Virus record (IMG/VR): IMGVR_UViG_3300021962_000217
Coordinates: 1 to 42,531 of that record
Source of the DNA: a virus
DNA: 42,531 nt
Reading direction: 5' to 3' (one strand)
The notes under the pieces are model-generated. The model made no database searches, was not told the origin of the DNA, and was given only the letters and a program-made list of their open reading frames with translations. Positions 14,874 through 23,491 of this stretch are shown in pieces. Positions within the stretch are counted from its first letter, which is position 1; each line of letters begins with the position of its first letter. The translations under genes were made by a program, and so were the position numbers.

Positions 14874-16217
14874 ATGCCCGCTGCAAATGTTGCCGCTCAG
14901 GCAGGTGAAGCCCAGATTAATTTATTTGAAATTTATTCAAACTATGGAAAACCAGTAGATGTTTCTTCTGGTTGTATTGAATTGATGTACTATGAGAGTT
15001 TGTTGGATAATAGTGTTAGAGCAACAGCAACTTTGGTTGATACTGGATTTCGTTCTTCTGGTGGTGGATCTGCTGCAGTTGAAAAAGATGATATTAATTT
15101 AACAGTTGGTGAAAAAGTTAATTTAAAAGTTACTGATGGAAATCAATATAATTTAAATTTTAGTGGTGATAAACAGTTTAGAATTGAAGAAGTTAGAAAT
15201 GTTGATGAAAGTAATAATAAAATGATGTTCACTATTGACTTATTTTCAAAAGAGTCTATTGATAATACACTAGCACAAAATAGAGTAATACAAAGGTTTG
15301 ATGGTAAGATATCTGACTCAGTTACGAAAATTCTTAAAGAGAATTTAAAAACTCCAAAAACTCTTGACATTGATACCACTCTTAACTCACAAAGTTTAGT
15401 TGGAAAGACTGTTGATACACCTTTTTATACAGCGACTTGGTTAGCTTCAAGATCTGTTCCTGATATTAAAGATGCAAAAGCAAACCTTGCTGGATTTTTC
15501 TTTTATGAAACCTATGACGGATTTAAGTTCAAGTCTATAGACAAACTGTTTGAGCAACAACCAAAGAAAAAATATATCTTCAATAATTTAATACGATGTG
15601 AGGCAGGAGAAAAACCAGATGGATACGATGGGAAGATTTTGGATTTTGCTTTTGATAGTACTTTAGATTTGAAAAATGTATTGATGACGGGATCTCAAAC
15701 TTCAACTGAGTTAAGTGCTGGAAATTTTTATGAAAGTGCATTTAGAAAAAATTCTTTTTCTTCTTCCAGTCAATTCTTTGAAACCAATACTGGTGGAAAA
15801 GAGCAACCATTAATTGCTTCAGATTTAAAGTTGCAAGAACAAGTTACAAGAAGATCTTATAAATGGGATGATACAGGTATTCTTGTTGAAGGAAAGGATT
15901 TGTTATCTCAACTTCCAAAGTCTACTTATAACAACTACAATAATGATGAGGTATTGAGACAATCCTATATGAGATATAATAATCTTTTCTCAATCAAACT
16001 TTCCATTGCAATTGCTGGTGATATGAGTTTGAGAGCTGGTGATCTAATTCACTGCGACTTTCCAGAAATATCCGATAAGAAAAACACACTAGTCAGTCAA
16101 AAGAAAAGTGGTGTTTATATGATAGTTGATATTGCTCATCGTGTTACAAAAAATGGATGTTACACAAGGATAAATTTAGTAAGAGAATCTATTGGAAGAA
16201 AAGCAGCAAAAATGTGA
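14874..16217 (+). CDS. gp27-like baseplate hub protein (inferred)
   Basis: A 447-residue protein with the plan of a phage tail hub (gp27/gpD-like). It has an N-terminal beta part (INLFEIYSNYGKPVDVSSGC, IELMYYESLLDNSVRATATLVD), a swapped domain (VGEKVNLKVTDG, FRIEEVRNVDESNNKMMFTI, ESIDNTLAQNRVIQRFDGKI), a second beta barrel beginning VDTPFYTATWLASRSVPD with FFFYETYDGFKFKSIDKLF, and a C-terminal strand set (SIAIAGDMSLRAGDLIHCDF, GVYMIVDIAHRVTKNGCYTR). The segment LRAGDLIHCDFPE...SGVYMIVDIxH is diagnostic of hub proteins that form the ring under gp5. Naming rests on this pattern and on the gp5-like gene 245 bases downstream. The stop overlaps a late box (16216-16223). Confidence 0.65.
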   Translation: MPAANVAAQAGEAQINLFEIYSNYGKPVDVSSGCIELMYYESLLDNSVRATATLVDTGFRSSGGGSAAVEKDDINLTVGEKVNLKVTDGNQYNLNFSGDKQFRIEEVRNVDESNNKMMFTIDLFSKESIDNTLAQNRVIQRFDGKISDSVTKILKENLKTPKTLDIDTTLNSQSLVGKTVDTPFYTATWLASRSVPDIKDAKANLAGFFFYETYDGFKFKSIDKLFEQQPKKKYIFNNLIRCEAGEKPDGYDGKILDFAFDSTLDLKNVLMTGSQTSTELSAGNFYESAFRKNSFSSSSQFFETNTGGKEQPLIASDLKLQEQVTRRSYKWDDTGILVEGKDLLSQLPKSTYNNYNNDEVLRQSYMRYNNLFSIKLSIAIAGDMSLRAGDLIHCDFPEISDKKNTLVSQKKSGVYMIVDIAHRVTKNGCYTRINLVRESIGRKAAKM

Positions 16218-16223
16218 TAAATA
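16216..16223 (+). promoter_or_regulatory. Late promoter box GATAAATA ahead of the CP12-motif gene
   Basis: GATAAATA overlaps the stop of the hub gene and lies 24 bases before the ATG at 16248. It would serve the CP12-motif gene and the gp5-like gene. Confidence 0.55.
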
Positions 16224-16247
16224 ATATCAATCAATTTGTGTGTTCAT

Positions 16248-16463
16248 ATGGACAGAACACTTCAGCAACATATTAATGATGATCGCGATGAACTTGATAA
16301 CCCAAACACAAGTGGTCAACGTCGTCGTCATTTAGAGGGAGAACTTGATGCTTTAGAAAAGTATCAGGTAAATCATCCCGACACAGATCACGATCCATCT
16401 GGATTAGAAATGTACTGTGACGAACATCCTGATGCTCTAGAATGTAGAATGTATGACGACTGA
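16248..16463 (+). CDS. Small protein with CP12-like C-terminal GAPDH-binding motif
   Basis: A 71-residue acidic protein. Its last 20 residues read GLEMYCDEHPDALECRMYDD, with Cys57 and Cys66 separated by eight residues. This is nearly identical to the C-terminal redox loop of cyanobacterial and plant CP12 (pattern DPLExYCDENPxAxECRxYDD), which binds GAPDH and, with PRK, shuts down the Calvin cycle. The N-terminal half (HINDDRDELDNPNTSGQRRR, HLEGELDALEKYQ) is charged and helical and lacks the N-terminal CP12 cysteine pair. The ATG at 16248 is chosen over a TTG at 16236. It lies between hub genes, overlaps the gp5-like start by one base and follows a late box, so it should be made late and may be a virion or assembly protein rather than a metabolic regulator. 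The motif likeness is direct; the role is open. Confidence 0.8.
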   Translation: MDRTLQQHINDDRDELDNPNTSGQRRRHLEGELDALEKYQVNHPDTDHDPSGLEMYCDEHPDALECRMYDD

Positions 16464-17170
16464 TGACACAGTATTCTGGAAACTTTGATTTAAACACTGT
16501 ATCTTCCTTTCCTATGTGGTTAGGAAGAGTAGTTTCCAGTGTATCGTGGCAAGATAATATTGAAGCAGCGCACTTTGATCCTAAAGATCAAAAAGGTTGG
16601 GGATATCGTTATCGTGTGAGATATTTTGGATTACATTCTCCAAATACAAAAGATCTTCCTGACGAACAGTTACCCATGGCAAATGTGATTATGCCAGTAA
16701 CTGGAGGATCTGGTCTTGGAGGATCTCTTGATACTCCAACTATTTTAGCAGGATCAATTGTCGTTGGGTTTTTTCTTGATGGAATGGCAGCACAAGAACC
16801 TTATATTTTTGGTGTACTAATTAATTCAAATAATAGTGTTCCAAAACAACAACCAAAAGATGATACTGGAGGACTTCAACTCTTTAATGATACATATAAA
16901 GGAACCACACCACAACTTGCTGCGTATGTTCCTGATCATTTAATTGCTATTAAATGTCCAGAAAGACCAAGTGGAGCAAGTACACAGTATAAAGTAACAC
17001 CATCAATTCCATACACTTTAGATGAATTGAGACAAAGAACCTCAGTAAGAGAGGCGCAAGGAATCGGAATTGGAAATGTTGGAGAAGTTGTCACTAATCA
17101 AGAAGTTATTAAAGAAATACAAACAGAACAATACATAATAGAGAACGGATCTTTACCTATAGAAGAATAA
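16463..17170 (+). CDS. gp5: gp5-like hub OB-fold protein without lysozyme
   Basis: A 235-residue protein matching the N-terminal OB-fold of T4 gp5: MWLGRVVSSVSW, GYRYRVRYFGLHSPNTKDLP, DEQLPMANVIMPVTGGSG, GGSLDTPTILAGSIVVGFFLDG, EPYIFGVLIN (T4: GLHPP, LPWMSVIQPITSA, GGSVTGPVEGTRVYGHFLD, GIVLGTYGG). T4 gp5 (575 residues) continues with a lysozyme domain and a triple beta-helix needle, and both are absent here. Lysozyme-type domains occur instead in the two large upstream tail proteins, and a needle-like gene is at 19847. The protein ends with an acidic helical tail. It should cap the gp27-like ring. Overlaps the CP12-motif gene by one base and is 3 bases from the next gene. Confidence 0.85.
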   Translation: MTQYSGNFDLNTVSSFPMWLGRVVSSVSWQDNIEAAHFDPKDQKGWGYRYRVRYFGLHSPNTKDLPDEQLPMANVIMPVTGGSGLGGSLDTPTILAGSIVVGFFLDGMAAQEPYIFGVLINSNNSVPKQQPKDDTGGLQLFNDTYKGTTPQLAAYVPDHLIAIKCPERPSGASTQYKVTPSIPYTLDELRQRTSVREAQGIGIGNVGEVVTNQEVIKEIQTEQYIIENGSLPIEE

Positions 17171-17173
17171 ATT

Positions 17174-18172
17174 ATGACAAGCGGCGTTTTATCTCCACAA
17201 GGACAATGTATTATACAATCAGCAATTGATAAGTCTCGATCAATTGATTTTGATGAGATCACAAAATTTGCTTATCAGTATAAGGATGATATTAGAAAAG
17301 TATATTCAGTAGCAAGTCCTTGTAAGTCTGACAATGGTGACACTAAAGGAATTCAAAGGACAATTAAAAATCTTCAGAACGCAATATCAACAATTAAAAG
17401 ATTTTCAAATATAAACTCTGCGGTTGATGCTTTAATTAATGAAGATGTAGAACCTGGAAAGACTATCAAGAAAATAGTCAGTATTGCTACTACAGATATT
17501 GCTGGTTATGCAAAAAATATTATGGGAAGAGTTCGTGGTTGGGTAATGAACCAAATTCAAAATGGTGTGAAAAAGGTTCTTCCATTTTTGTTTCCCGGAG
17601 AAATGCCATCATTTTTAGATGGATTAGGTAAAGGAATTAATGGATTATCATGTGCTTTTGCAAAAATAGTAAGAGGTCTTGCAAAAACAGTTGGTAGTTT
17701 ATTGTTAGGACTGATTGATAAGTATGTCAATGGACCTATGTGCATCGTTGAAGATTTTCTTGCAGATCTACTTAAAGGAATTACTGATCCAATTTCTGCC
17801 GCAATAGGTGCAATAAATTCTTTCCTAGGATCTGCTGTAGGAGCAATTACAAATTTGGCAGATAGTTTGTTTAATGCAATTGATTTTGTGACGGGAATCC
17901 TAAACTTCTTTAAGTGTGATGATGACAAAGCGTGTCCAACACAAAATGAAATCAGTCGTTCTGGAGATGCATCCGAGACTTCTGCAAATACCGGTGATTC
18001 AGTAACAGCAATATCAAAATCAGGATCATATGGATCTGGTAAAGGTGTTGGAACAAGTCAAACTCCTGCCACTTTAGATACAAATACTGCTAATAGCGGT
18101 GGAGTTGATTGGTATGGTGATATAACACTCACGCAAAGACAAGAAGCAATTAGTAAGTTGCAATTATTCTAA
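17174..18172 (+). CDS. Virion-associated protein of unknown function with hydrophobic centre
   Basis: A 332-residue protein in the hub cluster. The N-terminal third is soluble and helical (CIIQSAIDKSRSIDFDEITK, NLQNAISTIKRF). Residues about 120-240 are rich in hydrophobic and Gly-Ala stretches (VLPFLFPGEMPSFLDGLGKG, LAKTVGSLLLGLIDKY, ISAAIGAINSFLGSAVGAIT), which could cross or perturb a membrane. The C-terminal 90 residues are Ser/Gly/Thr-rich, ending in VDWYGDITLTQRQEAISKLQ. Five cysteines are spread through it. No known family is recognised. Placement between the gp5-like OB gene and the spike genes, with 1-3 base gaps, points to a tail-tip or baseplate component. Confidence 0.7.
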   Translation: MTSGVLSPQGQCIIQSAIDKSRSIDFDEITKFAYQYKDDIRKVYSVASPCKSDNGDTKGIQRTIKNLQNAISTIKRFSNINSAVDALINEDVEPGKTIKKIVSIATTDIAGYAKNIMGRVRGWVMNQIQNGVKKVLPFLFPGEMPSFLDGLGKGINGLSCAFAKIVRGLAKTVGSLLLGLIDKYVNGPMCIVEDFLADLLKGITDPISAAIGAINSFLGSAVGAITNLADSLFNAIDFVTGILNFFKCDDDKACPTQNEISRSGDASETSANTGDSVTAISKSGSYGSGKGVGTSQTPATLDTNTANSGGVDWYGDITLTQRQEAISKLQLF

Positions 18173-18173
18173 T

Positions 18174-19850
18174 ATGGCAGATCAATATAGAGATTCCTGT
18201 GTAGACAGGCAAAATAAAAAAAGAAAAGTTTTTAATGGAAAAACTAATGATCCAATTCGTGTTTCATTTTATGATAAAGATGGAATGAGAATTAATGATG
18301 TGACTCGAAGTGAAGCAAATTGTATTGCTGCACAAAATCCAGCAATGCTGTTTTATTTTCAAGATGGTGATGGTTATCAAAGAGAACTTTTGATTAATGA
18401 AGTAAACGCTCTTAATATTCCTGATGCTTTGCCATCAACTGCAGCACCTTGTCCAACAGGTCCTCAACCTTGCGGTCCTCCAAAGGTTCAATTTTTTGGC
18501 GGCATGGGAATGGGAGCAATGGCAAATGCTATCGTAAGTCCTAACTCAAGTTCAGTTATAGGTTTTGATATCGTCAATCCTGGATTTAATTATCTAAAAC
18601 CACCATTTGCTCAATTAATTGATGAATGCGGAAATGGTTCTGGAGGAACATTATTTGTTCGAACAAAACCATATGAAGGAGAAAAAACTGGAACAAAAGG
18701 TGGACTTGAAGTAAAAGATGTTATTATCACTGCCCCTGGAAGAGGTTATCTTTCTGCTCCTAATGGAAGTAAAGGAGGAAATGGTATAGTAATTAATCCT
18801 GCTCCAGATCCTAATGATCCATCACCAAGACTTCCATTTGTTACATTTACTGCATCTAAGTATCTTATAAATTCTCCAGAAGAAGTAACTCTATTTTGGA
18901 CAACTCAAAATGTTACTACTGTTAATATTACAGAAATTGGAAATAATCTTCGTTTAACAAGTTCTCAGAAAGTTAAAGTCGAAAAAACAACAACTTATAA
19001 ATTAACTGCTTCTGGACCAGGAGGAACTGTTACTTCTACTGTTACAATTTCTCTTGTACCAACTTTACCTCCAGAACCACCAGTTCCAGATCCTGCACGA
19101 CCACCTTCTGTGAACTTTGTGTCCTCAAAATATGAGGTAACTGATAATGAACAATTTGATTTAATATGGCAAGTAACTAATGCAACCAGTGTAGAGATTG
19201 ATAATGGAATTGGCATAGTAACTAAAGAAGGTAAAAGAACTTTAACTATAGGAAGCACAACAACTTATACTTTAACTGCTACTGGACCTGGTGGAGTTGT
19301 AAAGCAAAAGGTTGCTGTAATTTATAGATCTCGTGTTATTCCTCCAGTACCTCCTATTCCTCCAGTACCACCAGTACCTCCAGTACCTCCTATTCCTCCA
19401 GTACCACCAGTACCTCCTATTCCTCCAGTACCACCAGTACCTCCTATTCCACCTGCTCCTCCCGAACCAATTCCCGGAGGAACTACATATAAAGTCTTGA
19501 TGTGTTTGGATGATATTTATGTTGAAGATGGTGGATTTGGATTTGTTCCTGGAGATACTGCAAGAGTTGTTCCTGAAAATGGATCTCAAGTTGAATTGCA
19601 AATAAATGAAAGAGGCGAAATCGTATCCATCAAAGTTCTTTCAAAAGGATGTGGATATACAGATCTTCCTGAGATTATAATTGAATCACAAACAGGTTAT
19701 AATGCAAAACTATATCCAGTATTAAGTGCTACTCCAATTACTGATGAGCAAGCATTTTTTGATATTCCTGATGGAGTTAAATTGGTTAATGTTGTTGATT
19801 GTGTAGGAAAGATTGCACCAAAAACAAAGTTTGATAGAGTACCACGATGA
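18174..19850 (+). CDS. Structural protein with two Ig-like domains and a polyproline linker
   Basis: A 558-residue baseplate-region protein. Residues 1-90 form a cysteine-containing head (RDSCVDRQNKKRKVFNGKTN). A beta-rich segment follows (FDIVNPGFNYLKPPFAQLID, VIITAPGRGYLSAP). Two tandem Ig-like domains lie at about 222-290 and 311-385: each ends in a TTTYxLTAxGPGG strand and contains an LxWxxTNxTxVxI core strand. Residues 388-430 are a polyproline stretch of repeated PPIPPVPPV units, encoded by three identical 27-base copies. The C-terminal domain again shows a GxGFVPGDTARV and KVLSKGCGYTDLP pattern similar to the segment before the Ig pair. Ig-like domains on phage tails usually bind cell-surface sugars weakly. 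Overlaps the needle-like gene by 4 bases (ATGA). Confidence 0.7.
   Translation: MADQYRDSCVDRQNKKRKVFNGKTNDPIRVSFYDKDGMRINDVTRSEANCIAAQNPAMLFYFQDGDGYQRELLINEVNALNIPDALPSTAAPCPTGPQPCGPPKVQFFGGMGMGAMANAIVSPNSSSVIGFDIVNPGFNYLKPPFAQLIDECGNGSGGTLFVRTKPYEGEKTGTKGGLEVKDVIITAPGRGYLSAPNGSKGGNGIVINPAPDPNDPSPRLPFVTFTASKYLINSPEEVTLFWTTQNVTTVNITEIGNNLRLTSSQKVKVEKTTTYKLTASGPGGTVTSTVTISLVPTLPPEPPVPDPARPPSVNFVSSKYEVTDNEQFDLIWQVTNATSVEIDNGIGIVTKEGKRTLTIGSTTTYTLTATGPGGVVKQKVAVIYRSRVIPPVPPIPPVPPVPPVPPIPPVPPVPPIPPVPPVPPIPPAPPEPIPGGTTYKVLMCLDDIYVEDGGFGFVPGDTARVVPENGSQVELQINERGEIVSIKVLSKGCGYTDLPEIIIESQTGYNAKLYPVLSATPITDEQAFFDIPDGVKLVNVVDCVGKIAPKTKFDRVPR
19350..19439 (+). repeat. 27-base polyproline-encoding direct repeats
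   Basis: Three identical 27-base units (19350-19376, 19386-19412, 19413-19439), with a 9-base partial unit between the first two. Each encodes PPIPPVPPV in frame, residues 393-422 of the Ig-like protein. Exact copies suggest recent expansion by slippage or recombination. Confidence 0.9.
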
Positions 19851-20425
19851 CAAAATCTAAGAATTACGAAACAAAAAGAACAGGTACAAAGGATGGTATG
19901 CTTTCCTTTGGACATATTCATCCTGACCAAGTTAAGTCTTCAGTAATGATTCAAGGACAAGAAGCTCTTGAATATATTGCCATCGATCAAACAGAACCAA
20001 GAAAACGATGGATGACTCATCGTTGCAGAGGACGTTATCAGGTAGGATGTGGAGATGATATTCCAAAGGATCAAGTTGGATTTTGGATAAATGCAGAGTC
20101 TAGTGATATTCTAATTCAAACAAAAGGAAGAATTAGAATGGAAGCAGAGAATATTGATTTGATTGCTCGTGGTCCTGATCCATCAAAAGGTGTTATCAAT
20201 ATTATTTCTAATGAAAGCGTAAACGTAGAAACTAAAAAGTTTACAGTAAACGCTAATGAATCTCTCAGTTTATACACGGATGGAGAGATGATGCAGAGTG
20301 CGATAAATATTATGAAGATTTATGGTGGAAGCATTCAGAAAATGACATCTATGAGTGCTATCAAACTACCTTCTCTTCCTATACTTGGAAACTTAAAACA
20401 ATTAGTACCCGAATTACCAATATAA
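19847..20425 (+). CDS. gp5 needle-like beta-helix protein
   Basis: A 192-residue protein with a repetitive beta stretch at about residues 86-150: SSDILIQTKGRIRMEAENID, LIARGPDPSKGVINIISNES, VNVETKKFTVNANESLSLYT. Alternating short strands with Gly, Asn and Ser turns (V/I-x-I/V..., eight-residue rhythm) are like the T4 gp5 C-terminal triple beta-helix and VgrG needle. The N-terminus (KNYETKRTGTKDGMLSFGHI) and middle (YIAIDQTEPRKRWMTHRCRG, RYQVGCGDDIP) form a head domain with two cysteines. The last 40 residues are helical to extended. It probably supplies the membrane-puncturing needle that the short gp5-like protein lacks. The fold is inferred from pattern, not alignment. Four-base gap to the next gene. 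Confidence 0.55.
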   Translation: MTKSKNYETKRTGTKDGMLSFGHIHPDQVKSSVMIQGQEALEYIAIDQTEPRKRWMTHRCRGRYQVGCGDDIPKDQVGFWINAESSDILIQTKGRIRMEAENIDLIARGPDPSKGVINIISNESVNVETKKFTVNANESLSLYTDGEMMQSAINIMKIYGGSIQKMTSMSAIKLPSLPILGNLKQLVPELPI

Positions 20426-20429
20426 CCTT

Positions 20430-21245
20430 ATGGCAAGTTCAAGTGATTATGAGTTGATTCATGGTCAACTTCACGTAACAAAAGATCCAGCAAAACCAGA
20501 AATTCTGGGAAGAGGTCCTTTTTCTATTCATGGAGCAACTTATCAGCAAGGTCCAAATCTAGAAGGTTGGGACAAAGCATTTCCAAACATCTGGGCTACC
20601 ACGATGATTGGACCACTAGTTAATAGTGATTCACCTACTCCTTTGCTTCCAGGAGCTTTGCTTGCTTGTGGTGCAATTAATAATTCACCTTATTCTCTTG
20701 CAGTGATTGGAGATGCTGCAATTCTTGATAATTGTGATGTAAATCTTGATGTTGTTGCTGGAAGAAATATAAGAGCAGGAAGAAACATCACTGCACAAGG
20801 AGAAGTTAAATCTCATTGTGGTGGTCATGTCTTATCTAAAAAGAAAAATTTTGATATTCCACATCCATCAAAAGAAGGATGGAGATTAAGACATACTTGT
20901 ATTGAAGGACCTTCAAATGATGTTTATATTAAAGGTAGAGTAAAAAATAATACAGAGATACATCTTCCAAGTTACTGGAAAGATTTTGTAAATATCCAAA
21001 CTATTGTAATTACTTTACAACCAATTGGAGCGCATCAAGACATTATTGTCAAGAGATGGAACGAAAATAAAGTTTATCTTCAATCAAAGGGAGGAATGCC
21101 CATTGATTGTTTTTACCATATTATTGCTGAAAGAATTGATGGTGAAAAATTAATTGTTGAGTATGAAGGAAGTACTCCAGCAGATTATCCTGGAAACAAT
21201 GATGAATACTCTGTTTCTGGATACCACTATGATGTTAAGGGATAA
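20430..21245 (+). CDS. Baseplate/spike protein with conserved cyanophage beta domain
   Basis: A 271-residue virion protein. Residues 1-90 precede a short stack of beta-helix-like turns (DNCDVNLDVVAGRNIRAGRN, ITAQGEVKSHCGGH). From about 145 a conserved domain begins: FDIPHPSKEGWRLRHTCIEG, NDVYIKGRVKNNTEIHLPSY, WKDFVNIQTIVITLQPIGAH, then IIVKRWNENKVYLQSKGGMP and a final YHIIAERIDG strand. This domain recurs in many T4-like marine phage fibre and spike proteins with the same HPxKExxRLRxxCxEGP signature, often at C-termini. Function of the domain is unknown to me; a tip or attachment role is plausible. Seven bases from the next gene. Confidence 0.7.
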   Translation: MASSSDYELIHGQLHVTKDPAKPEILGRGPFSIHGATYQQGPNLEGWDKAFPNIWATTMIGPLVNSDSPTPLLPGALLACGAINNSPYSLAVIGDAAILDNCDVNLDVVAGRNIRAGRNITAQGEVKSHCGGHVLSKKKNFDIPHPSKEGWRLRHTCIEGPSNDVYIKGRVKNNTEIHLPSYWKDFVNIQTIVITLQPIGAHQDIIVKRWNENKVYLQSKGGMPIDCFYHIIAERIDGEKLIVEYEGSTPADYPGNNDEYSVSGYHYDVKG

Positions 21246-21251
21246 TTTAAA

Positions 21252-23465
21252 ATGGCAGATGAAGTAAATTCACAACTAAGCACACCTGCAGATGATTTGC
21301 AATCATCACCCACAGGTTCAAATGTAACCAAGAGTGCGGTAGGATTTCAAGGAAACGATCCACCAGGACTGCCTCCAGAACCTTTTGCTTTTGCCTCTAA
21401 TGTTCCTTTTGGATCTGGAGTTGAAGATGTTGGTTCTGTAAGCGAATCCTCATATTCAATTGAGTATTCTGCAATCAATGGTAGAAATGAAATCCGAAAT
21501 CTTTTAGCAGATACTTTTCAAATTAATAATAACAACAACGACCAACCATCACCCGGTCCATCTTTCCCCGTACCAGAGGAAGTAAATGGCAATGAATTCT
21601 TTTCTATAGACACACGACCTGTTATTGCAAGTGATGTTGGTCAAGAAAGAACTGATAGTGGATCAAATTATGCAAGTACAATTGACTCCTACACAAGTTT
21701 TCTATCTAGACCAGACTTATGGAGACCCACTGATGGTGGAATGTTTGAAGTTGCAGGTATCACAGATTTAAAACATTATTCATTCCTGCCTCCACAAGAA
21801 ACAAGAATGGCAGAAGCAAACTGGCCTGGAACTCAGGTTGGTATCGCTACAGGAATAATTAGTGGAAGTGATCCAACTAAAATTACCAATGTAATAATTA
21901 CATTTGATGCCAGACCAACAAGTTGTAATGGAGTTGCCGGTGGTAATTATACTGTTGTATATGAAGGTGATTTAGTACATGATAATGACAAGGCAGCAAC
22001 CGCAACTAATGGATATATTCCAAGAAATACAAGAATAAAAGTTAAATCTGGTACAACATATACACTTAATAAATCACATACTTATACAGGTACTGTTGGA
22101 ATAGCACATACCTTTAAAGTTAGAAGGATCGGTCCTTCAAAAATTAATAGAGAATATGGATATTATGGATATCACTATTATGTTGATGAAGGTTCTTCTC
22201 CAACTTCACCCGAAGATTATAAACTAACGAAGGAATACACTTCAGAGTATTCTTATGCTTACTATTATGGTAAAGAACCTGATGGTACAAGTAAAACTGG
22301 ATCTTCTTCTTTAGGTGCTGCTGGTGTTGATGGAAATACAAGTAGATACACTGCATATAATATCACTGGTAGATGGGGAGTTTATATTGATGCTGAAGTA
22401 AAAAATTATTTTGAAGGAAGAACCTTTATTGGACATAACCAAGGAATTGGTGTTGGTGCAGTAACGGCAACCATCAATGGCAATGCAAATACAAAGGTTC
22501 AACCAGACCCTATTCTTTCAGTTTTTAACAATAGATTCAAAAACCAAAAAGGTGAACTTGACATTGGTTCTAGCAACTGCCCAGGAACTTTAGTTAGTAC
22601 TCACGGAGACTATAATTTTGATCAATATCAAATGGGTCTCTATGTTGAGGATATTGCTGCTATTGGTACAAGACCTGATATTAGATATCGTTTGAGTGTT
22701 GATGGTACTACAACTGGTGCTGGTATTCTAGGAAAGTTTACTGGAATAACATCAACTAGAGCAGCATACTTCAAGGGAACTGTTGATGTAGTTGGAGTAG
22801 TATCTGCAACCACATTAAGTGGTTCTATAAGTGGAAGTAATATTACTGGTTCTATAAGTGGAAGTCTAATCAGCGGCAATATTAGTGGTAATGCAGCGAG
22901 TGCGACAAATATTTCAAATAGTGGTACAGTAACTCTAGCAACAGCAATAGAATCAAACTCAATTTATATTACACAACCTTCTTATACGACGGATCAACCG
23001 GTTAAACTTTTAAACTTTGATTGGTATGGTAATGTATGGTCTTTAGGAAATATTAGAAGCGGATCTACACCCTCTAATGGATTTGGTGTATATGCAACTG
23101 GAATCGAAAGAGCAAGATTTACTACTTCTGGACTAACAGTAGTTGGTACGGTAACTCAAACTTCCGATATAAAACTTAAAACTAATATTAAGACACTTAC
23201 AAATTCTCTTGAAAAAGTACTTCAAATGAGAGGTGTTGAGTTTGATAGGATTGACCTTGAAGGAAATCATCAAATTGGTGTAATCGCTCAAGAAATTGAA
23301 GCAGTTGTTCCTGAATTAGTTTCTGAAAATGGTGGAACAAAATCAGTTGCTTATGGAAACATTACTGCATTACTGATTGAAGCAATTAAAGAACAGCAAG
23401 AACATATTAAAACTTTAGAAACAAAAGTTAAAGAGCTTGACACCAGACTTAAGGATCTGCTATGA
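21252..23465 (+). CDS. Tail fibre/spike with C-terminal S74 intramolecular chaperone
   Basis: A 737-residue fibre-like protein. The first 110 residues are unstructured and Ser/Pro-rich. A beta-rich body with many Tyr/Gly/Thr repeats follows (EYGYYGYHYYVDEG, EYTSEYSYAYYYG). Residues about 515-560 are Ser-Gly-Asn repeats with a GSISGSxITGSISGSLISGN rhythm, a triple-stranded fibre pattern. From about 637 the peptidase S74 chaperone domain begins: TSDIKLKTNIKTLTNSLEKV, RGVEFDRI, HQIGVIAQEIEAVVPELV, SVAYGNITALLIEAIKEQQ and a C-terminal coiled coil. S74 domains fold fibre trimers and then cleave themselves off at the Ser of the SD motif. Its last codons contain the -35 and -10 boxes of the accessory-island promoter (23437-23466). 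Confidence 0.85.
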   Translation: MADEVNSQLSTPADDLQSSPTGSNVTKSAVGFQGNDPPGLPPEPFAFASNVPFGSGVEDVGSVSESSYSIEYSAINGRNEIRNLLADTFQINNNNNDQPSPGPSFPVPEEVNGNEFFSIDTRPVIASDVGQERTDSGSNYASTIDSYTSFLSRPDLWRPTDGGMFEVAGITDLKHYSFLPPQETRMAEANWPGTQVGIATGIISGSDPTKITNVIITFDARPTSCNGVAGGNYTVVYEGDLVHDNDKAATATNGYIPRNTRIKVKSGTTYTLNKSHTYTGTVGIAHTFKVRRIGPSKINREYGYYGYHYYVDEGSSPTSPEDYKLTKEYTSEYSYAYYYGKEPDGTSKTGSSSLGAAGVDGNTSRYTAYNITGRWGVYIDAEVKNYFEGRTFIGHNQGIGVGAVTATINGNANTKVQPDPILSVFNNRFKNQKGELDIGSSNCPGTLVSTHGDYNFDQYQMGLYVEDIAAIGTRPDIRYRLSVDGTTTGAGILGKFTGITSTRAAYFKGTVDVVGVVSATTLSGSISGSNITGSISGSLISGNISGNAASATNISNSGTVTLATAIESNSIYITQPSYTTDQPVKLLNFDWYGNVWSLGNIRSGSTPSNGFGVYATGIERARFTTSGLTVVGTVTQTSDIKLKTNIKTLTNSLEKVLQMRGVEFDRIDLEGNHQIGVIAQEIEAVVPELVSENGGTKSVAYGNITALLIEAIKEQQEHIKTLETKVKELDTRLKDLL

Positions 23466-23466
23466 T
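23437..23466 (+). promoter_or_regulatory. sigma70-type promoter of the accessory island
   Basis: TTGACA at 23437-23442, 18-base spacer, TATGAT at 23461-23466, overlapping the end of the S74 fibre gene. Predicted start near 23473, about 19 bases before the ATG at 23492. A 10-base palindrome TACCTAGGTA (23466-23475) covers the start region and could be an operator. Confidence 0.6.
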
Positions 23467-23491
23467 ACCTAGGTAATCAACGGACGACCGA

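Noticed and set aside
19272-19601. Antisense Trp/Arg/Tyr-rich frame opposite the polyproline repeat
   Set aside because: A mirror of the 27-base repeat in another frame, with no independent support.
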